A DNA stretch of 64,000 bases, taken from assembly GCF_023371205.1 (NCBI RefSeq), contig NZ_JAMCCO010000001.1, positions 740,662 through 804,661 of the forward strand, read 5' to 3'. Below the pieces are notes generated by a model, which was not told where the DNA came from, did not search any database, and was given only the letters and a program-made list of their open reading frames with translations. Positions 16,390 through 25,039 of this stretch are shown one piece after another. The stretch is from Parvivirga hydrogeniphila. Its GTDB lineage: Bacteria > Actinomycetota > Coriobacteriia > Anaerosomatales > Anaerosomataceae. The position numbers and the translations under genes were made by a program. Numbering within the stretch: position 1 is the first letter of the stretch; every line of letters begins with the position of its first letter.

Positions 16390-18231
16390 ATGATCGATCC
16401 GGCGAGCATCGCGGGCCGCGTGCTGGACAGCCTGGCTTCAGCGGGGCTGCTCACCGTGGAGCAGATCGCGGCGTTGGACCAAACGGCGCAGTCACGCGGC
16501 GAGACCATCGCCACGGTGCTGCGCGAGAGCGGGTTCGTGCGGTCATCGGACATCGCCTCGGTGCTCGAGCACGAGATGGGCGTTCCGCGCGTGGACCTCT
16601 CCAGCTACGCGCCTGAAGAGTCAGCTTTGCGCATGGTGCCTGCCTCTGTGGCGGTTTCGCGCCGCATCCTGCCGCTGTTCGAGATCGAGGGTATGCTCAC
16701 CGTTGCGATCGGCGAGCCGTTCGACGTGTTCTTGCTGGACGACCTCGCACGCGAGCTGGGGGTCGAGGTCGAGCCCGTGCTCGCGGAGCCGGACGCGATC
16801 GTGGCCGCGTTGCAGCAGCACTACGGCAGCGCGCAGCACGCTCCGGAGCCTGTCTCGGCGCCGGCGAGCGAGACGCCGCCGCCCGCTCCTGTCGCGGAGC
16901 AGCCTGCGGTGGCCGCGTCGGACTTTTTCGAGGAAGAGGCCGGCCCTGTCGCGCCGGTCGTCGCCGCTGCTCCAGCGGCCGAGCCAGCGGCGAAAGCCGA
17001 GCTGAGCGGCGAGGCGATCGAGCGGATGGCAGAAGGCCCGGCTGCCGAGTCGTCCATCGATCTGGACGTCCTAGCGGTGGCCGACGCGCGCAAGGTCGCC
17101 GTGCTCGTTACGCAGATCTTCGAGCTTGCCGTCGCCCAGAAGGCATCGCAGATCCATCTGCTGCCATACAAAGACGACTTCTTCTTGGTGTTGCGCGTCG
17201 CCGGCGCTCTGGAGAAGGTCGCAAGCGCTCCGTTATCGCTGCAAGGCGCGCTCGCCGAGGGCTTCCGGGCGTTCGTCAAGGCCCCGCCAGGGCCGGTGTC
17301 AGGTCCCTCGCTCGCGCGGTCCGCCGTGCGCATCGGGGAGCACGACCTCGCAGTGACGCTCTCCTCGGTGCCCACCGTCGCCGGGCAACGCCTCGTGGTG
17401 TCCCTCGAGCCGCGCCGGCGCGAGCCCAAAGGGCTGGACGCGCTCGGCATGACAGACGCCGAGGTGCGCGCGCTGCACGCGATGGTGGAGCGCGGGCGCG
17501 GCATGCTGCTCGTGTGCGCCCCCGTTGCGTCCGGTGCGAGCTCCACGTACTACGCGCTTCTCGCCCACGCGGCATCGGCCGGCAAGACCGTCTACTCCGT
17601 CGAGCACGCCGTGGCGTACGAGATCCCTGCCGTCGCGCAGGTCATGGTGGACGCGTCGTCGCCGGTGCCCGCTGCGAACTACTTCGCGGCAGGGCTCAGG
17701 CAGGACACGGACGTGGTCGCCATCGACGGTATACGCTCGGTCGAAGACGTTCACCTCGCCGTCGAGGCCGCGGGCATGGGCAAGCTGGTCGTGGCGACCT
17801 TCCCGGCCGCCGACATCGCTTCGGGCGTCCGGCGGTTGCTCGACCTCGGAGTCGAGCCGCACAGCCTGGCGCAGGCGCTCACGCTCGGCGTGGGGCAGCG
17901 GCTCGTCCGGCTGAACTGCCCCAACTGCACCCAGGAAGTGCCGAGCCAGGCGCTCGCCCTGCTGCCCGGCGGCACGCCGGAGATCGTGAACAAGGCCGGT
18001 CTCGGGTGTCCGAACTGCAACAAGACGGGATTCCGTGGCGCGGTGGGCATCTTCGAGGTCTTGCCGTTCACGGAGCCGCTCCGCGCACGGGTCGCGGCGT
18101 CGGCCTCGGCCGACGAGCTCGCTGATGCGGCAGCAGCAGCGGGGATGCGTTCGCTGGCGGAATCAGGGCTGGCCCGCGTGCGTGCGGGCCAGGTGAGCGC
18201 AGACGAGCTCGCGCGCGTCTTGCGGATCTAG
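16390..18231 (+). CDS. PilB/GspE-like protein with degenerate ATPase motifs (predicted pseudo-ATPase)
   Basis: A 613-residue protein. The N-terminal MshEN-type domain (about 5-145) is followed by an Ala/Pro/Glu linker (about 145-220) and a type II/IV secretion ATPase-like region. The fold is tracked by KASQIHLLPYKDDFF, LDALGMTDAEVRALHAMV, RLLDLGVEPHSLAQAL, GVGQRLVRLNCPNC and CPNCNKTGFRGAVGIFEVLP; the four-Cys zinc site is kept. The P-loop reads APVASGASST (377-386) where GPTGSGKTTT is expected, so the Lys is lost. The Walker B/Asp box reads DVVAIDGIRSVED without the Glu, and the His box reads TFPAADI. Active ATP hydrolysis is unlikely. GTG 16381, overlapping the receiver stop, is an alternative start. 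Confidence 0.82.
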   Translation: MIDPASIAGRVLDSLASAGLLTVEQIAALDQTAQSRGETIATVLRESGFVRSSDIASVLEHEMGVPRVDLSSYAPEESALRMVPASVAVSRRILPLFEIEGMLTVAIGEPFDVFLLDDLARELGVEVEPVLAEPDAIVAALQQHYGSAQHAPEPVSAPASETPPPAPVAEQPAVAASDFFEEEAGPVAPVVAAAPAAEPAAKAELSGEAIERMAEGPAAESSIDLDVLAVADARKVAVLVTQIFELAVAQKASQIHLLPYKDDFFLVLRVAGALEKVASAPLSLQGALAEGFRAFVKAPPGPVSGPSLARSAVRIGEHDLAVTLSSVPTVAGQRLVVSLEPRRREPKGLDALGMTDAEVRALHAMVERGRGMLLVCAPVASGASSTYYALLAHAASAGKTVYSVEHAVAYEIPAVAQVMVDASSPVPAANYFAAGLRQDTDVVAIDGIRSVEDVHLAVEAAGMGKLVVATFPAADIASGVRRLLDLGVEPHSLAQALTLGVGQRLVRLNCPNCTQEVPSQALALLPGGTPEIVNKAGLGCPNCNKTGFRGAVGIFEVLPFTEPLRARVAASASADELADAAAAAGMRSLAESGLARVRAGQVSADELARVLRI

Positions 18232-18246
18232 CGGAGGTCGTGCGAG

Positions 18247-18822
18247 GTGCCTCGGAAGAAGAAGACGGCAGAAGACGTGAAGCCCCGCGACGAAGCAGGC
18301 GCCGTGCCGGATGTTCGCGCGACCGCGGAAGGCGGTCACGGCGACGCGTGCGAAGTCCCGTGGGCCCGGCTCGGTGCAGCGGTCGGGCGCGTCGTCGTGT
18401 TCTCGCTCGACGGTCAGCGCTACGCGCTGCCGATCGAGGACGTCCAGGAGATCCAGCAGGTGGTCGAGTTCGCGCCGGTTCCTGACGCGCATCCGGCGTT
18501 GCTGGGGATGGTGGACGTGCGCGGCATCGTGACGCCGGCGGTGGACATGGGCGTGCTGCTTGGGCTCGGGAGGCGCGAGATCCGTCTCGAGACCCCCATG
18601 ATCCTGTTCTTGAGCAGGAAGCGCCTGATCGCAGCGGTCGTCGACGAGGTCGACGACGTGTTCGAGGTGCCGCCGATGTCGCTGCAGGCGCCGTCCGACC
18701 TGTACTCGCTCAAGGACACGATGATCGGTGTGTGCAAGATCGGTGACGAGCTGGTCATCGTGCTCGACCCCGACCGGCTCGTGCCGAGCGGCATCTCGCA
18801 CGACGGAGAAGGAAGGCCGTAG
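18247..18822 (+). CDS. cheW: CheW-like coupling protein (first copy)
   Basis: A 191-residue CheW with an unusual charged N-terminal extension of about 45 residues (RKKKTAEDVKPRDEAG...). The SH3-like core reads RVVVFSLDGQRYALPIEDVQEI, LLGMVDVRGIVTPAVDMGVLL and LIAAVVDEVDDVFEV. It links the MCP to CheA. GTG 18247 has GGAGG 9 bases upstream. Its stop is 2 bases from the next cheW, and the two copies differ enough to be distinct adaptors. Confidence 0.88.
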   Translation: MPRKKKTAEDVKPRDEAGAVPDVRATAEGGHGDACEVPWARLGAAVGRVVVFSLDGQRYALPIEDVQEIQQVVEFAPVPDAHPALLGMVDVRGIVTPAVDMGVLLGLGRREIRLETPMILFLSRKRLIAAVVDEVDDVFEVPPMSLQAPSDLYSLKDTMIGVCKIGDELVIVLDPDRLVPSGISHDGEGRP

Positions 18823-18824
18823 CG

Positions 18825-19376
18825 ATGGAGCGTCTGGACGAGCGGGCCGGCGTGGACGAGCAGGTGCGGAGGATACTTCGCGAGCGTGCGGAGTCGTTGG
18901 CGCAAGCGGAGTCCGAAGAGCATGCGGTAGAGACCCGAGGACTCCTCCTGTTCCGGCTCGGCGAGGAGACCTACGCGGTGGGCGTCGAAAGCGTCCGGGA
19001 GATCGTCAACGGCTTTTCTGTGACGCGCATCCCCTGCGTTCCTGCTCACGTGCTGGGCGTCATCAACGTGCGCGGCGAGATCGTGTCGGTGATCGACCTC
19101 GCTGCCGTGCTGAACGTGGGCTCCTCAGCAGGGCGCTCGCGCGAAGAAGAGGAGGGAAGCGGCATCATCGTCCGCTCCGAAGACGTGACGGCGATGCTGG
19201 TCGTCGACGAGATCGGCGACATCATCGACGTCCCCATGGCATCGGTGGAGCCACCGCTCTCAGCGCTCGACCGCGCGCACGCGGAGATGGTGTCAGGGAC
19301 CGTGTACCAGAACGGACAGCTCGTCGCGATCGTCAACCTTGCTCGCATCCTGCAGCCGATCGGCGAGGCGGCATAG
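18825..19376 (+). CDS. cheW: CheW coupling protein (second copy)
   Basis: A 183-residue CheW. After a helical N-terminus (about 1-38) the core is close to canonical: [63 protein letters not shown] and [14 protein letters not shown]. It has the conserved Arg-Gly (NVRGE) used for receptor/CheA binding. It sits between the first cheW and the MCP, 25 bases before the latter. Two CheWs plus the CheW-like domain of CheA suggest a multi-ring array. Confidence 0.93.
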   Translation: MERLDERAGVDEQVRRILRERAESLAQAESEEHAVETRGLLLFRLGEETYAVGVESVREIVNGFSVTRIPCVPAHVLGVINVRGEIVSVIDLAAVLNVGSSAGRSREEEEGSGIIVRSEDVTAMLVVDEIGDIIDVPMASVEPPLSALDRAHAEMVSGTVYQNGQLVAIVNLARILQPIGEAA

Positions 19377-19401
19377 GCCCCCAGCGAAACAGGAGGACCG
19401 C

Positions 19402-20628
19402 ATGTTCAAGAACCTCGTAGAGAAGGTGCGCACGACCTTCCTGCTCAAGTACTCGCTCGTCAACTTCGCGCTAATCGCCGTCGTGAACACGGTGCAGCTC
19501 GTCGTCGCGTGGCTCGTGTTCAAAGACGTTCTTGCGCGAAGCGAGAACCTCGTCACGCAGGCAGCGATCGTGGTGGGCACGTTCTTGATCATGCTCGTCG
19601 TGTTCATCTACGTCTACATCCAGATCGGCAAGCGCTTCATGGCGCCGCTCGGCCTGGTGGCATCGAGCGTGAAGGCCGCCTGCGAGGGCGAGATCGGGCA
19701 CAAGGTCGACGTCGATTCGCCTGACGAGTTCGGGGTGCTCGCCCGCTCGTACAACCAGATGCTCGACCTCATCATGTACCTCGTGACGCAGACGCAAGAG
19801 TCGTCCAGCCGGCTTGCCGGTGCGGCGGCCGAGATCATGTCTGCGACAGAGCAGCAGGCGTCCGGGGCAGCGGAACAGGCGGCGTCGATCGCTCAGACGA
19901 CGGCGACCATGGAAGAGCTCGCAGCGACCTACCGGCAGATCGCGGAGAACGCGGACCAGGTGGTGCACCTCGCCGAAGCGTCGCTCGGGAGCGCGGAGTC
20001 GGGGCAGCAGGCGGTCGCCAACACCCTTCAGGCGATGGAGCAGATCAAGGTGCGGGCGCAGGCGTCGGCGAACAAGATCATGCAGCTCGGCGAGCGGAGC
20101 CAGCACATCGGCCAGGTGCTCACCATCATCAACAACATCGCGGACCAGACGAAGATCCTCGCGCTGAATGCGGCCATCGAGGCGGCGCGGGCAGGAGAAG
20201 CGGGCAAGGGGTTCTCGGTGGTCGCAGTGGAGATCCGCAAGCTGGCGATGTCGGTGGTCGATTCCACCCGCGAGATCGAGACGATCATGACCGAGATCCA
20301 AAGCGCGGCGAACGACCTGGTCATCTCCACCGAGCAGGAGCTCAAGCAGGTGAGCCAGGGCGTGGACTTGGCGCAGGTCACGGGCGACAGCTTCGAGCAG
20401 ATCCTGCACGCCATCGAGCAGACTGCGGTCGCGGCCAAGGAGATCTCCGCTGCCACCCAGCAGCAGCGAAGCGCCACCGACCAGGTGGTCAAGGCGATGC
20501 GCGAGGTCGCTGCCGTCGCTCAGCAGACCGCTGCAGGAAGCAAGCAAGTGGCCGCAGCAGCCGAGCAGCTCTCGCAGATCGCGCGGGAGTCGAGCCAGGT
20601 CGGCGCGGCATTCCGGCTGGTGCGATAG
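19402..20628 (+). CDS. Methyl-accepting chemotaxis protein with minimal extracytoplasmic loop
   Basis: A 408-residue receptor. Two hydrophobic segments (about 18-39 and 53-74) are separated by only about a dozen residues, so there is no periplasmic ligand domain. A HAMP-like section follows ([20 protein letters not shown]...[14 protein letters not shown]), then the long signalling coiled coil with hairpin tip [22 protein letters not shown] and [10 protein letters not shown]. Input must come from within the membrane, the cytoplasm or a partner protein, as in pilus-type PilJ systems without sensor domain (inference). ATG 19402 follows AGGAGG at 19391. Confidence 0.92.
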   Translation: MFKNLVEKVRTTFLLKYSLVNFALIAVVNTVQLVVAWLVFKDVLARSENLVTQAAIVVGTFLIMLVVFIYVYIQIGKRFMAPLGLVASSVKAACEGEIGHKVDVDSPDEFGVLARSYNQMLDLIMYLVTQTQESSSRLAGAAAEIMSATEQQASGAAEQAASIAQTTATMEELAATYRQIAENADQVVHLAEASLGSAESGQQAVANTLQAMEQIKVRAQASANKIMQLGERSQHIGQVLTIINNIADQTKILALNAAIEAARAGEAGKGFSVVAVEIRKLAMSVVDSTREIETIMTEIQSAANDLVISTEQELKQVSQGVDLAQVTGDSFEQILHAIEQTAVAAKEISAATQQQRSATDQVVKAMREVAAVAQQTAAGSKQVAAAAEQLSQIARESSQVGAAFRLVR

Positions 20629-20660
20629 CGCGAGAGGCTGCGTAGGGAAGGGCTGCGACG

Positions 20661-23012
20661 ATGGTCGACTTCGACCGCTCGGCATTCATACACAAGTTCC
20701 AGGAGGAGGCCGCCGAGTACCTCCAACGGCTCAACGAGGGCGTGATCACGCTCGAGGGCGACCCGAAGAACCGGGAGCTCATCGACCAGATGCTCAGGGA
20801 CGCCCACACGCTCAAGGGGTCGTCGAGGATGGTCGGCCTGCTCGAGATATCCGACATCGCGCACCGGCTCGAAGACATCATGGTGAAGGTCCGCGACGGC
20901 GAGATGGCGTACGACCCGAGCATGTCGGACGCGTTCTTCGAGGCGCTCGACGCCATCGTCTTTCTGAAGGACAACGCCGGCAAGGACATCGCAGGCCAGC
21001 TGGACGTACCGGCCCTGCTGGACCGCCTTGCCGCGGTCGCGGGCGGCTCGCACGAAGAGGAGCCGCCTGGCGATGCGACCGCTGTACCATCTCCCGAGGC
21101 GCACGCCGAACCTCAGCCGACGAACCCGGCTCCCGGATCGCCGGCGACCACGGCCCCCGAGCCGCCGCCGGCCGCGGCAGCCGAGGAGCCGCAGCCGGCG
21201 CCTGCTGCGCCCGCAGAGCGCGCTGCGGGAACCGACCAGCAGCACGTCGAAGAGAAGCTTCAGGCGCGCGTCCAGCAGACGGTCCGCATCCGCACCGAGC
21301 AGGTCGACCGGCTCTTGAACCTCGTGAGCGAGGTCGTCATCTCTCAGATCAAGGCGGAGCAGCACGCGCGCGACCTTCGCGGGGCGCAGGCGCTTGCGAC
21401 GGACCTGTACCAGGCGTGGCGCCGGGTGAGCGCGGCGATCGCGTTCGAGCAGCAGTCCGGTCTCGCCGCAGTCTCCGACGACCTCGCGATCATCGACGAG
21501 ATGGTAGGCGAGCTCAGGACGCGCATGACGCAGATGCTCAAGGAGTACTCCGAGGAGGTCTCTCGCGCGTCGACAGTCGTCGGGGATCTCCAAGAGCACA
21601 GCATGGCCATCCGCATGCTGCCGGTCTCGACCGTCTTCAACGCGTTCCCGCGGGCGGTGCGGGACCTGGCTCGCCAGTTCAAGAAGGAAGTCGACCTCAT
21701 CATCGAGGGCGGCGACACCGAGCTCGACAAGAAGGTGCTCGAAGAGATCAACGACCCGCTCATCCACATCATGCGAAACGCCGTGGACCACGGCATCGAG
21801 CCTTTGCAGCGGCGCCGTGAGCTCGGCAAGCCCGAGAAGGGCACCATCAGGCTCGCGGCGCGCCAGGAGGGCGACCACATCGTCATCGAGATCTCCGACG
21901 ACGGCGCCGGCATCGACCCGGCCGCGGTGAAGGCCGCTGCGGTCCGCAAGGGCTATATCACCGAGAGCGAAGCGAAGTCCATGTCCGACCGAGAGGCCAC
22001 CTACCTCATCTTCGAGGCCGGCTTCTCCACGAGTCCGATCATCACCGAGATCTCGGGCCGGGGTGTCGGCATGGACGTGGTCCGGGAGTTCATCGTCGAC
22101 AAGCTCAAGGGCTCGCTGGACGTCGAGAGCAGGCCAGGAGAAGGGACGACGTTCCGGCTCACCATCCCGCTCACGCTCGCCATCATCCGCGCGCTGCTGG
22201 TGCGCGTAAGCGGCCAGCTGTTCGCGATACCGACGGCATCGATCGAAGAGACGCTGCGTATCGATCCGGCCGAGGTTATCAAGGCGGAGGGCCGGGAAGT
22301 CATCCGGCGGCAGCGCCGCACGATCCCGCTCGTGCACCTGCGCGACGTGCTCGGCCTCCCGGTCGACGAGGACACAGAGCCGGGGAAGCTGCCGGTCGTG
22401 ACGATCGGTTTCTCGGGCCACCGGATGGGCTTCCTGGTGGACGCGTTCGTCGGCGAGCAGCAGATCGTGATCAAGACCCTCGGCTCGCATCTCAAGCACG
22501 TCGACAACGTGGCGGGCGTGACGATCCTCGGTGCAGGCGAGGTCGTGCCCATCCTGAACGTGCCCGACTTGATGGCGAATGCGCGGCGCATGACCGGCAG
22601 GTCGAGCGGCCGGACGCACGTCAAGCCCGAGAAGGAGCAAGGGCCGCGCACGGTGCTCATCTGCGAGGACTCGTTCACCACTCGCGAACTGGAGCGCTCG
22701 ATCTTCGAAGCGGCCGGCTACGTCGTACAGACTGCGACAGACGGCGCGGCGGGCCTTACGAAGCTGCGCGAAGGGCTGAAGGTGGACGCCGTCGTCACCG
22801 ACGTGCAGATGCCGAACATGACCGGGTTCGAGCTCACGCGGGCGATAAAGAGCGACGACGCCCTCAAGGAGATCCCGGTCATCATCGTCACCTCGCTGGA
22901 GCGCGAGGAGGAGAAGGCCGAGGGCATCGAGGCGGGCGCAGACGCCTACATCACCAAGTCGGTGTTCAACCAAGACACGCTGCTCGACACCGTCGAGCGT
23001 CTCATCCGGTAG
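20661..23012 (+). CDS. cheA: Hybrid CheA histidine kinase with C-terminal receiver
   Basis: A 783-residue kinase. The HPt domain carries the phospho-His in LRDAHTLKGSSRM (His49). A Pro/Ala/Glu-rich linker (about 125-195) replaces a clear P2 domain. Dimerisation helix: IRTEQVDRLLNLVSEVVI. The HATPase part has the N box HIMRNAVDHGIEP, G1 SDDGAGID and G2 GRGVGMDVVREF. A CheW-like domain follows (LLVRVSGQLFAIPTASIEETL), then a receiver (TVLICEDSFTTREL, VTDVQMPNMTGFEL, YITKSVF). All catalytic boxes are intact. A fused receiver is typical of FrzE/ChpA-type systems that control motility machines or other outputs. Confidence 0.95.
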   Translation: MVDFDRSAFIHKFQEEAAEYLQRLNEGVITLEGDPKNRELIDQMLRDAHTLKGSSRMVGLLEISDIAHRLEDIMVKVRDGEMAYDPSMSDAFFEALDAIVFLKDNAGKDIAGQLDVPALLDRLAAVAGGSHEEEPPGDATAVPSPEAHAEPQPTNPAPGSPATTAPEPPPAAAAEEPQPAPAAPAERAAGTDQQHVEEKLQARVQQTVRIRTEQVDRLLNLVSEVVISQIKAEQHARDLRGAQALATDLYQAWRRVSAAIAFEQQSGLAAVSDDLAIIDEMVGELRTRMTQMLKEYSEEVSRASTVVGDLQEHSMAIRMLPVSTVFNAFPRAVRDLARQFKKEVDLIIEGGDTELDKKVLEEINDPLIHIMRNAVDHGIEPLQRRRELGKPEKGTIRLAARQEGDHIVIEISDDGAGIDPAAVKAAAVRKGYITESEAKSMSDREATYLIFEAGFSTSPIITEISGRGVGMDVVREFIVDKLKGSLDVESRPGEGTTFRLTIPLTLAIIRALLVRVSGQLFAIPTASIEETLRIDPAEVIKAEGREVIRRQRRTIPLVHLRDVLGLPVDEDTEPGKLPVVTIGFSGHRMGFLVDAFVGEQQIVIKTLGSHLKHVDNVAGVTILGAGEVVPILNVPDLMANARRMTGRSSGRTHVKPEKEQGPRTVLICEDSFTTRELERSIFEAAGYVVQTATDGAAGLTKLREGLKVDAVVTDVQMPNMTGFELTRAIKSDDALKEIPVIIVTSLEREEEKAEGIEAGADAYITKSVFNQDTLLDTVERLIR

Positions 23013-23030
23013 CCGGGACAGGGGGAGGGC

Positions 23031-24080
23031 ATGGCAGCGACGCCCGTGAGGGTGCTGGTGGTCGACGACTCGCTCGTCGCGCGGGAGATGCTCACACAGA
23101 TCCTGCAGAGCGATCCGGGCATCGAAGTCGTCGGGGTGGCCTCCAACGGCGCGGAGGCCGTCGAGGCGGTCGCGCGGCTGAAGCCCGACCTCGTGACGAT
23201 GGACATCCACATGCCGAAGATGGACGGCATCACGGCGGTGGAGCAGATCATGGCGTACACGCCGACCCCGATCCTTGTGGTGTCCTCGTCCGTGCACGGC
23301 GAGGGGGTCGGGCGTGCGTTCGACGCCTTGGCGGCCGGCGCGCTCGAAGTGATGAAGAAGCCGGAGCCGCGCGATTGGGCGGAGCTGGACCGCATCGCGG
23401 CCGAACTGATCCGCAAGGTGAAGCTGCTGTCGCGTGTCCGGGTCATCACGCACATCCGCGGACGCCGGGCCAGCGGTCGTCCAGCCGCTCCTACGCCCGT
23501 CCCGGCGCGGCAGCCGGGGACCGTCTCGCTCGTGGCGGTCGGCTCCTCGACGGGCGGGCCGTCGGCGCTCATGAGCGTGCTCGCTCCGCTTCCTGCCGAT
23601 TTCCCGGTGCCGATCGTCATCGCGCAGCACATCGCGGAGGGCTTCGTCCCGGGGCTCGTGAGCTGGCTCGACGCAGCGTGCAAGCTCACGGTTCGTGCGG
23701 CGGTCGATGGTGAGACGGTGCAGCCGGGGAACGCCTATCTCGCCCCGACCGGTCTGAACCTTGCAGTCGATACGCTCACGCTGCGCTTCAAGAAGCCTGG
23801 CGAGCGGCAGCTGTACATCCCGTCGGCCGACACGCTCTTCGAGTCCGTGGCCAAGACGCACGGCGCAAGTGCAGTCGGCGTGCTGCTCACAGGCATGGGC
23901 GACGATGGCGCGCGCGGACTCAAGTCGCTGTACGACACCGGCGCGCTCACGATCGCGCAAGACGAGGCGACCTCGACGGTGTTCGGGATGCCGAAGGCCG
24001 CCATCGAGATGGGAGCGGCGCGCAAGGTGCTTCCCGTCCAGCAGATCGCCGATGCGCTGAAAGCGGCGGTGCGCGCGTAG
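23031..24080 (+). CDS. cheB: CheB protein-glutamate methylesterase
   Basis: A 349-residue CheB. The receiver is VRVLVVDDSLVAREML with Asp in VTMDIHMPKMDGI. A linker follows, then the methylesterase domain with catalytic Ser in AVGSSTGGPSAL, His in IVIAQHIAEGF and Asp in LLTGMGDDGARGL. It reverses CheR methylation of the MCP and is controlled by CheA phosphotransfer. A GGGGGAGG site precedes ATG 23031. It is the last gene of the operon; murI begins 35 bases later with its own -10 element. Confidence 0.96.
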   Translation: MAATPVRVLVVDDSLVAREMLTQILQSDPGIEVVGVASNGAEAVEAVARLKPDLVTMDIHMPKMDGITAVEQIMAYTPTPILVVSSSVHGEGVGRAFDALAAGALEVMKKPEPRDWAELDRIAAELIRKVKLLSRVRVITHIRGRRASGRPAAPTPVPARQPGTVSLVAVGSSTGGPSALMSVLAPLPADFPVPIVIAQHIAEGFVPGLVSWLDAACKLTVRAAVDGETVQPGNAYLAPTGLNLAVDTLTLRFKKPGERQLYIPSADTLFESVAKTHGASAVGVLLTGMGDDGARGLKSLYDTGALTIAQDEATSTVFGMPKAAIEMGAARKVLPVQQIADALKAAVRA

Positions 24081-24102
24081 CGTGCACGGGGGCGGCGTCA
24101 GG

Positions 24103-24108
24103 TATACT
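24103..24108 (+). promoter_or_regulatory. -10 element (TATACT) for murI, implying a leaderless or near-leaderless mRNA
   Basis: TATACT ends 7 bases before the A of ATG 24116, so a normal start site would fall at or next to the start codon. No ribosome site is present upstream. The -35 position (24080-24085, GCGTGC) is weak. Confidence 0.5.
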
Positions 24109-24115
24109 GGCGCCC

Positions 24116-25039
24116 ATGCGCGACGTCCGCGATCGTCCCATCGGGGTGTTCGACTCAGGGCTCGGCGGCCTGACGGTGGTCCGCGAGCTCGTCTCCGCGC
24201 TTCCTCACGAATCCGTCCTCTACCTCGGAGATACTGCGCGCTGCCCGTACGGCCCGCGAGAACCGGACGAGGTCCGGCGGTTCGTGCTCCAGATCGGGGC
24301 CTGGCTATCAGCACAGGAGATCAAGCTCATGGTGATTGCGTGCAACACCGCGACCGCCTCGGGCCTCGCGCTCGCGCAACAGACGTTCGACGTGCCGGTC
24401 ATCGGCGTCGTCGAACCGGGCGCGCGGGCGGCGGTGCAGGCGACCCGGAACCGCCGCGTGGGCGTCATCGGCACGGTGGGGACGGTGCGCTCAGGCGCGT
24501 ACAGCGACGCGGTGCGAGCGCTCGACGCCGGCGTGACGGTCTTCTCTGCCCCGGCCCCGAAGTTCGTCGACATCGTGGAGGCCGGTCTGCGCATGGACGA
24601 CAGCGCGCTCGAGTCGCTGATGTCGCAGACCACGGACGTGTTCGTGAGACCGAGCTTCTACGAGCTCGCACGCGACTACCTCGACCCGCTCAAACGTGCT
24701 GGCATCGACACGCTCGTGCTCGGGTGCACGCACTTCCCGCTCTTATCGACCGCGATCCAGCAAGTCGTCGGCCCGAGCGTGCGGCTGATATCCTCCGCAG
24801 AGGAGACGGCGCGGGAGGTCCGAGAGACGCTGGAGGTGCGCGGCCATGCAGCGCCCGCTGCGGCTCGGCCGGCGCACCGGTTCGTCACGACAGGCGATCC
24901 GGAGGAGTTCGAGCGGCTGGGGTCGCGGATCCTCGGTTGGCCGACGGGCCCCGTCGAAGCTGTGGGCGTCGAGGAGCTGGAGCGGTTGCTGACGCCTGAT
25001 CCCGAGTCGATGGCGTCGGCGCGTCCCGAGGAGCTGTGA
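24116..25039 (+). CDS. murI: MurI, glutamate racemase
   Basis: Supplies D-glutamate for peptidoglycan. The 307-residue product has both catalytic cysteines: IACNTATASGL and LVLGCTHFPLL. It also has the substrate-binding IGVFDSGLGGLTV, YLGDTARCPYG and VIGVVEPGA. Family members are about 265 residues; the extra 40 at the C-terminus (GDPEEFERLG...) is an uncharacterised tail. The stop overlaps the start of the MBL gene (TGATG). Confidence 0.96.
   Translation: MRDVRDRPIGVFDSGLGGLTVVRELVSALPHESVLYLGDTARCPYGPREPDEVRRFVLQIGAWLSAQEIKLMVIACNTATASGLALAQQTFDVPVIGVVEPGARAAVQATRNRRVGVIGTVGTVRSGAYSDAVRALDAGVTVFSAPAPKFVDIVEAGLRMDDSALESLMSQTTDVFVRPSFYELARDYLDPLKRAGIDTLVLGCTHFPLLSTAIQQVVGPSVRLISSAEETAREVRETLEVRGHAAPAAARPAHRFVTTGDPEEFERLGSRILGWPTGPVEAVGVEELERLLTPDPESMASARPEEL

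Noticed and set aside
16381-16392. Pseudo-PilB start at GTG 16381
   Set aside because: Not firmly excluded. ATG 16390 was preferred because the AAGGG site would be only about 3 bases from the GTG; the alternative adds three residues.
20520-24314. 1264-codon open frame on the minus strand
   Set aside because: Antisense to cheA, cheB and the start of murI. Its sequence is low-complexity Arg/Asp/His/Leu typical of mirror frames, and all three sense genes carry intact catalytic motifs.
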